A DNA stretch of 64,000 nucleotides from an uncultured Bacteroidales bacterium (GTDB lineage Bacteria; Bacteroidota; Bacteroidia; Bacteroidales; P3). The stretch covers positions 1-64,000 of the forward strand of contig CAJOIV010000003.1 of assembly GCA_905234665.1 (NCBI GenBank), read 5' to 3'. Made by a program: the position numbers and the translations under genes. This document shows positions 1 to 9,000 of the stretch, piece after piece (position 1 is the first letter of the stretch; each line of letters opens with the position of its first letter). The notes under the pieces were generated by a model. The model made no database searches and had not been told where the DNA came from. It saw nothing but the letters and a program-made list of their open reading frames with translations.

Positions 1-3000
1 AGGTGTGCGTGTTGGTAGTCACCGTGACGGTGTCGTAGTCCTGGCCGTCGGTGCAGACCACGCGGTAGCCCATGGCGCCCGTCACTGCTGTCCAGCTCAG
101 GGTCACGCTGTTGAAGGTCACGTCGCTCGAGGCGAGGCCCGTGACAGACTCGCAGGTCGCGGCGGTGAACTGCACCGTGTCGCCCCATTCGCCCTCGATG
201 TTGGAGGCGTCGCCGCAGAGGGCGCGGATGGTGGCGTTGTAGGTCACGCCGGCCGTGAAGCCGCTGACCGTGGCGGGGATGCTGGGGACGCTGTAGAGGG
301 AATCCCAGGTGCTGTTCCACACGAAGATCTCCCAGGCCGTCTCGTTGCCGGCAGGCAGCCAGGCGAAGGTGGCCGTGGCGTTGGTCGTGCCAATCACGCC
401 GAAGGTGTCGGGTGCCAGGCAAGGCAGGCTGTCGGTGGTGAAGGTCGTGGTGACCCAGTCGGAGTAGCCGAGGGTGTCAGCCGTGCAGTCCTGACGCACA
501 CGCAGCTGGTACGGCGTGGCGGGCTGCAGGCCGGTGAAGGTGTAGGTCGTGGCGGTGACAGGAATCTCAACACCCCAGTCGGTGGCCGAGACAGGCTTGA
601 TGGCAACTTCGTAGTCCGTGCCGTTGCCGGTCCATGTCATCGTCGCGCTCTGGTAGGTACCCGTCGTCGAGGTGATGACAGGCGGACGGCAAGTGGCAGC
701 GCCGCCGCAGGAATAGAAGCGGAGGTCGCCGACATAGCTGCCCGAGCCGGAAGAACTGGCGCTGGGGCTGGTGATGCTGATGGGACCGCTGTCCTGATAC
801 ATGTACCGGGTGTGGATGCCGGTGGTGTTGTGGACCTGGAAGGAGGCACCAGAACTCCAGCTACCGTGGTCACGCTTCATGGCGAAGAGCACGTTGCTGT
901 GGCCGTCCCAGGTGAAGTTGCTGTCGAAGCTGTGCAGCTGCCAGTCAGCCGTGGTGTAGTTCATGTTGCGGTCATCGACGACCTTCACGAAGCGGTGCGT
1001 CGTCGTGTCGGGCAATATCATGCTGCTGAGGCTGGTCTCCGGCACATTGGCCATGTAGATGGTGATGTGGGTAAAGTAGTTACCCGTACTGCTCGTGGAG
1101 GGCTTGAAGGCGAAGGCGCTGATGTCGCCCTGGATGTCGGCGAACTGCGCCGAGTCGATGAGGGTCTGGACGTAGGTGTAGTTGTAGGTGCTGTAGCCCA
1201 TGGGAGCGTAGCTGCTGGTGCTGGTGCTCATGGTGCTGTCCCAGCTCTCGACGATGATGGCGTTCTCGCACATGGCGGTCATCAGCGTGGTGGGACCTGC
1301 CCAGGTGCCGGTGTCGGTAGCAGAGCAGATGGGACGCACGTAGATGTCATAGTTGGTCAACGTGTCGAGGCCAGTGATGGTGGTGGGGTGCGAGGTGACA
1401 ATCACGCGGGTTGCGGCAGAGCTTCCGAAGGTGTGGCCCTGGAGGCCATACTCAATCTCCCATGCCGTAGCCGTGGACTGGTCGGTCCAGTCGACATCGA
1501 TCGATGAGGTGGAGGCACCCGTAGAGGTGATGCCCAGCACCGGTGCGCAGGTGGGGATGTAGGTGACCTCGATGTTGTCGAGGTAGTGGTAGCTGTAGTA
1601 GGTGGAGGTGGAGGTGGTGTAGTAGTTGCGGAAGGCGATGATGCGGCTGTTGCCCGTGTAGGTGCTGAGGTAGACGGTGGTCTGCACGTGCGTGCTGCTG
1701 GCCGACGGGGTGACATCCTGGATGGGCACGAAGGTGTTGCCTTCCATCACGCCGATCTCAAGACCGTAGTAGGCGGAGGTGGTGTAGTTCCAGAAGGAGA
1801 TCTGCAGGCTGTCGAGAGGCACGCTCATCGGCGGCAGCATGAAGTAGCCGACACCATAGAGCTTCAGCGAGTAGTTGCCACTGTGTGCGTAGGTCGACGA
1901 GCTGTAGACCTGGGGCAGGTAGCTGCCGGTCTGGTAGGAGGAGGTACCCGTCATGATGTAGTTCCAGCAGGGGACATAGGAACCGGTGGGAAGGGCGTCG
2001 AAGTTCTCGGTGTAGGGCACCGCGACGGCCACACAGGGCGTGTGGTAGTTCTGGGTGTAGTACATGCTGGTGTCGCCAGCGCCGCAGATGGCACGGATGG
2101 TCACTGTGTAGTCGCTGTTGGGGGTGAGACCCGAGAAGGTGTGGGCGGGCGTGTAGACAATCACCGAAGTGGTGTCAATCGTGACTTCCCATTCCATCTC
2201 GCTGCCACCGGCCGTCCAGGTGAGGATGATACTGTCGGAGGTGACACCGGCAGAGACGTTCTGAACCGGGGGGCAGGTGTTGCGCTGCAGGCTGACATTG
2301 TCGATGGCTCCCGGAGGCATGGTGCCCACGGAACCGTCGTTGTGCCAGAAGAAGACCATCCTGTAGATGCCCGGCGTGGTGATACGGAAAGTACCCATAT
2401 TGTTCTGCCAAGTAGAATAAACATTCATTCTGCTGGAGTTGGAGAGGTCGACAATGGCGCCGGGGACGGGAGTGCCGTCAGCCTGTGCGAAGGTGGCATC
2501 GCCAGCCGTCGGGGTGAAGGTGGCGGGCATGAGGGCGGCACGCATATAGTCGCAGCAGCTCTCGCCGTAGGCCAGCCAGTCGTAGGAGTAGGAATACTCG
2601 CCCGTGTCGGTGAGGTTGAAGTCACGATAGGCATAGACGTTGCTGGTCGCAGTGATGGTGTAGGAGTGCGTCGTGCCGAGGTCGTTGGAGATGTAGAGGG
2701 CGTGGGTACCGCCGTTGTTGGTGGCTGTGCCGACATACCAGGCATTGGTCTGCTCGCCGTTGATGAGATCCCAGCCATTGAGGCCCGTGCCTTCAAAGTT
2801 GCAGAAGTACGGCACCGTGGCGGGCAGTCCGGCGAGGGTGGTGAAACGGGTGCTGATGGCCATGCCGGTGTCGCCGGTGCAGATGCTGCTGACGCTGACA
2901 TAGTAGGTCGTGCCCGTGTCAAGGCCGCTCAGGATGACCGTCGAGTCGGTGGTGACGAATGAGTTGGCGGCATTGCCGGGGGTGAAGAGCACCGTGTCGT

Positions 3001-6000
3001 ACTCGACAAAGAAGTCGGTATGGTCCTCAGATGTGTTCCAGCTGATGGTGGCAGAATCCACGCGGAGGTCGCTAACTGCCAAGTTGGTGACGGTGGGGCA
3101 GATGTTCTGCACCAGGGTGACATTGTCGACAGCGGCAGGAGGATTGGTACCACTCGAAGCATCGTCGCCCCAGGCGAAGACCAGTTTGTAGACGCCGTCC
3201 TGCGGGACCTGGAAGGTGCCGGAGTAGTGTGTCCAGGTACCCTGGTCGACCCAGGCGTAGCTGATGGTGTAGTCGCTCAATTCGATGCAGCCCGAGGGGA
3301 GCGTCGACTCGGCGAAGTCATAGCTGTCGGTGGTGTAGCCGTCGGGGGCGACACCGGGAGTCAGCGTCAGACCCGTGGGAGCCACGAAGGGACGGAAGAA
3401 GTCGTAGGCATAGTCATCTTCCTCTCCCTCACCGGCGCAATGCCAGTCGAAGCTGAGGCCATACTCACCTGCGCTGAGGCGGAAGGTGCGGTAGGCGTAG
3501 GTGATGGACGCTGTGTTCATATTGTAGGTGTGGGTGGTGCCACCGTCGCTGCTGATGTAGAGCGACGCGCTGTCGGACGTGCCGGCATAGTCAGCACCGC
3601 CGACGCACCACTTGTTGGCCTGGTTGCCGTTGACGAGATCCCAAGCCATGCCGGACTCACCTGCGAAGTCGCAGAAGTAAGGCGGATAGGCGGGACCGGC
3701 TGCCAGCGTGCGGACTTCGGCATGGCGATAGTAGACATCGCCGTTACAGTCGGGATAGACATATATATGGTAGGTGGTGCCGCTGTCGAGACCCGACAAG
3801 GTGTAGAAGGTGTCGGTGACCATGATCGCGGTGACAAGGCCGGTGCCGGGGGCGAAGGGCACTGTGTCGTACTCGACATACCAGGCACTGTTGCTGCTGG
3901 TGTCCTCCCAGGCAATGGTGATGGTGTCGAGGGTGACCACGGTGGCGTGGAGATTCTCGACGCGCGGGCAGAGCGGGATGAGGTCGAGGCTGATGTCGTC
4001 CATGTAGGCAGTCCACGTGCTGCTGGGACGGAATGCGCGGATAGCCACATACTGGCCATAACCCGTGTAACTGTTGAGGGGAACAATGTGCTCGGTCCAG
4101 GTGGTGTTGCCATTGACGTTGATGGTACCAATGGGATGGAATGCCGTGTCGGTGTTGCTCTCCATCACACCCACCTGGAAGACGGGATTGTAGCTCGTGC
4201 TGCTCGAACGCACCCAGAAGCTCAGCTGGAGGGTGTTGAGCGGCAGTGCCAGCGTGTCAATCGGCGGGAGGATGATATAGTAGTAGTCACCGTAGGTGCC
4301 TGTGGTGGTGGTGGCATACCAGTAGAGGCCATTGCCGCCGCCAGCAGTGTGGTTGTAGGTGCTGCTGTTGCTCACATAGGGGTAGCCGCTGTAGCTGGTG
4401 CCGTTGTTGAGGTGGCCCCAGCAGGGGATGAAGGGCGAGTTGGTCGAGCTGCTGCCCGTGACTTGGTTCTCGAAGTCCTCAAAGAAGGGCATCGAGTCAA
4501 TCACGCCGCAGGCGGTACGGAACTGGTACTGGAACGACCAGTTGGCGGTGTCGTCCGAACAGATGCCGCGCACATAGACGTCATAGGGCGTGTTGAGCGA
4601 AAGGCCCGTGATGGCGACGCTGTCGTCCATAATGCCCGAGACAATGGTGCCGCTACCCATATTGAAGCCCGCGGGACCGTATTGCACCTCATACTCGAGG
4701 GCGTCGTTATTCGATGTCCAGGCAATGGTGGCACTGTTCTGGGTGATGTTGTCGGCATGGACATTGGTGATACGCGGGCAGTTGGGAGCATGCTCGATGC
4801 TGATGTCGTCGACGTAGGCATACCACGAACTGCTCGGGCGGTTGGCGCGGAGGGCGATGTACTCGCCGTTGCCGGTGTAGCTGCTCAGGACCACCTCATA
4901 GGGATGGAAGTTGGTGTTGGTATTGTCGATGTTGACCGTACCCACACTCTGGAAGGTGGTGACATCCTCGGGATCGGTCAGCACACCCACCTCGAAGACC
5001 GGGGCGTAGCTGGTGCTGCTGGGCTTGGCCCAGAAGGTCATCTGCAGCGTGTTGACGGGGTTGACAGTGCCGTCCACTCTCGGCATGACGACAATCTGGT
5101 AGTCGCCGTAGGTGACGGTGGTGGTGGTGTTATACCAGTAGAGACCCTGGCTGCCGCCGGGAGTGTGGTTGTAGGTGGTGGAGTTGCTCACATAAGGATA
5201 GTAGCCATAAGTGGAGCCGTTGTTGAGGCGGTACATGCAGGAGGGGAATTCTGCATTCGAGCCTGTGGGGAGTCCCTCGAAGGTCTGCGTGTAGGGGATT
5301 GAGACGGGGGCGCAGGGGGTCTTCACCGTGATGATGGAGGCCATGTCGGTGTCGCTGCAGTTGGCGGTGATGCGGACCTGGTAGGTGGTGTTGGCATTGA
5401 GGCCGGTGAAGGTGTAGCTCATCGTGCTCTCGTTGCTCTCGTAGGTCCAGCTGCCGGAGGTACCCTGGCGGTACTCGACATCCCACGAGGACTCGTCGGC
5501 GCCGGCAGCCCAGCTGACGGAAATCGAGCTCTCCGAAGTGGAGTCGACCACCACTAACGGAGCTGCGCAGGTGCCATACTGGGCGCAGCCGTCGGTGACG
5601 AAGGAGATACTGGGCAGGTAGGTGCTGGTAGAACCGGTGTTGCCCTGCGAGGTGCAGCTGCTGGCGGTGAAGGGGTTGCTGTCCATATATCTGTAGACAG
5701 AGGCGCCCGTGCGGCCGGAATTGGTGCTGTAACCATAGAAACCCGAAGAGGACTGGCTGCTGCCCGACTGGTTCATGAAGGTGGAGAGGATGATGTTGCT
5801 GGTGCCGTCCCACACGAAGGGCGTGGTGAAGGTGTAGTCAATCCAGCCACTCGTGCCCGAGGTCGAGCGGACCGTGGGGCCGTAGCAAAGCGTCATCGTC
5901 GTGGGCAAGACCATGCTGCTCGCCGAAGAGAAGGATGACAGGGTAGTGTTGCCCATGTAGATGGAGAACTCCTTGCTGTAGGAACCTCCCGAGGAGTAGC

Positions 6001-9000
6001 CCAGACGGACACCCTTGATGCGGCCGGCGCTGACGCCTGCGGCGCGGAGTTCTTCGGCGGTATAGATGGCCTGGCAGAAGGTGTTACCCCAACCGCTGTT
6101 GACAAAGATACCGTTGGTCTGTGCCGTGCCATTGGAGAATTCTCTTGTCACCGAGGTGGTGAGGTCGGGCACCAGACAGGCAGGTCCTACCGTGGTGAAG
6201 GTCACGGGGCTGCTCCAGGTGCCATAGCCGTCGGCGCCGCAGTCGGCGCGCACCACCATCGAGTACCCGGTGGAGTGGGTGAGGCCGGTGATGAAGAGAC
6301 GGTTTTCGGTGGAGGTGAAGCTGAGGGCCGTCGAGCCGGGAGTGGTGGGCGTGACCTCAATCTCATAGTGGGTGGGGACACCCGCGATGCCCGCCTGGGG
6401 AGTCCAGGAGACAAGGGCACCCGTGGTACCTACCTGGTTAACAGAGATATTGGCGATGGGAGGACAGAGGGGAGCCTGCTCGAGGGTGAAGTCGTCGACG
6501 TAGGCATACCATCCGCCGCGCTGGCCGCGGAGGGCCACATACTCGCCAGTACCGGTGTAGCTGGACAGGCCGGTGGTGTATTCCTCCCACTGGGCGCTGT
6601 TGCCCACACTGATGGTGCCCACCTGCTGGAAGGTGGTGGCGTCGTTGGGGTCGGTCAGCACACCCACCGTGAAGATGGGGCTGTAGGAGCTGCTGGTGGC
6701 TCTGGCCCAGACCTTGAGCTGGAGGTCGCGGATGGGATAGATGTTGGTGTCGACACCGGGCAGGACGACAATCTGGTAGTCGCCGTAGGTGCCGGTGGTG
6801 CTGCTGGCATACCAGTAGAGGCCGCGGCTGCCGGTGTGTGCCGTGCTGGTGATGTAGGGATAGCCGAAATACTGGGTGCCGTTGTTGAGGTGGTGCCAGC
6901 AGGGAATGAAGGGATGCTGATCGCTGGAGGTGGTGTTCAGACCCTCGAAACCATAGGTGTAGGGCAGGGTGCTCAGAGCGGCGCACTCCGTACGGAAATT
7001 GAACATGTCGACAGGTGCCGTACCCGAGCATTCGGGCGAGACATAGACCGTATATTCGGTGTTGGGCATCAGGCCGGTGACGGTGTGCGGCAGGGAATAG
7101 ACATATTCCATGGTGCCGTTGCCGCGGATGAAGCCCTGGGGACCGTATTCAATCTCCCAGTAGGAGGCGGTGCCGTTCTCCGTCCAGTTGAGGGTGGCGT
7201 CGGTGGTGGTGATATTCGTGGCGGTCATGTTGGTGACATCGGGGCAGTCGGGGATGGCCTCGACGGTGATGTCGTCCATGTACATGTACCATAACGAGGA
7301 GGGACGCAGGGCTCCGATAGCGATATAGTCGCCACTGCCCGTGAAGCTGGAGAAGTCGACAGTGAACTCAGACCAGGCAGTGCTGCTGCCGGGGTTGATG
7401 GCGATGTTGGCATCCACCGGCTGGAAGGTGGTGACGTCGGTGGGGTCGGTCATCACACCCACGCGCACGATGGGATGGTACGAAGTGCTGGAAGCCTTGG
7501 CCCAGAACTTGACGCGGATGCCGTTGGCGGGGTTGACGGTGGTGTCTAACGGCGGAAGGACGATGTAGTAGTAGTCGCCATAGGTGCCGGTGGTGGTGCT
7601 GCCATACCAGTAGAGGCCCTTGGTGCCGCCAGAGGTGTGGTTGTAGGAAGTGGTGCTGGAGATGTAGGGATAGCCCGGGTAGCTGGTACCGTTGTTGAGG
7701 TGGTGCCAGCAGTTGATGAAGGCGGTGCCGGAGCTGCTGGTGGTGGCACGGCTCTCGAAGTTCTCGGTGAAGGGCAGCGTGAGGGTGCCGCAGAGCGTCG
7801 TGACGCGACGGCCGAAGGACCAGGCGCCGGTGTCGCCGCTGCAGATACCGCGGACATAGATGTCCAGGTCGCTGCTGGAGGTCAGGCCCGTGAGGGCATA
7901 GGTGGTGTCGAGGATGCCGTTGGTGATGTTGCCGAGGTTCGGCTGGATGCCGGCGGGGCCCCAGGAGACCTCATACTCGTCAGCTCCGGTGCTGCCCCAA
8001 GTGAGGTCGACCGAGTTGGCGGTGACGTTGGCAGTGACAACATTGCCGACACGGTGGCAGTCGGAGAGGCGCTCCACCGCGAGGTCGTCGAGGTAAGGAT
8101 AGCTGTAGACGCCGTTGGGCGACATGATGGCGATGCGGCGGCCTGTGCCGGTGTAGTTGGCCAAGGAAATCTCGAAGCCTTCCCACAGGCTCAGCTGGGT
8201 GGGAGTGGCTGTGCCCACAAGCTCGAAGGTGGCGGGATCCTCGGGATCGGTCATCACGCCCACCTGGATGGCATGGGTGTAGGAGGTGTTGGTCCTATAG
8301 AGATAGAAGGAGACCACCGTGCTGTCGATGGGCAGGTTGAACTCCGGCAGCACCATGTAGCTGTAGGTACTGCTGGTGGAGTACATGTACAACGAGCGGC
8401 CGCTGGCCGTGCTGCTATGGTTGTAGCTGGTCTGTGCGTAGGGATAGTTGGTGCTGTAGTTGGTCTTCTTGTACCAGCAGACAGGGAACGGGTCGCTGCC
8501 GCTGGTGGGGAAGGTCTCGAAGTTCTCGTAGTAGGGAACGTCGACGGGGAGACAGGGAGTGGTCAGGGTGATGGAGTTGGAGCGATACTCAGTGCCGCAG
8601 TCTGTGCTGACGCGGAACTCGTAGTTCGTGGCGGGGTTGAGGTTGGTGAAGTTGTAGGAGGTGGTGGTCACCGTGCCTTCGTTCACCCAGGCACCCGTGC
8701 CCTGGCGGTAGGAGACTTCCCAGGAGGTCTCGTCGTTGCCGGGCAGCCAGCTGACGTAGACGTCGGTGGCGGTGGCGGAGTCGAGGAAGACGGTGGGGGC
8801 ACCACAGGTGGCATACTGCAGACAGCCGAAGGTGTGCAGCTTCATGTTGGTACGGTAGCTGACACTCGAACCGCCAGAGACGGAAGAGAGATCATACGGG
8901 CTACTGTCGTTATTGATATAACGGCCCATGGCTGCGGAAGTGCCGTGGTGGTTCCAGACATAGCTGCTACCCATATAGGAGCCCGAGTTGTCGTGCACCA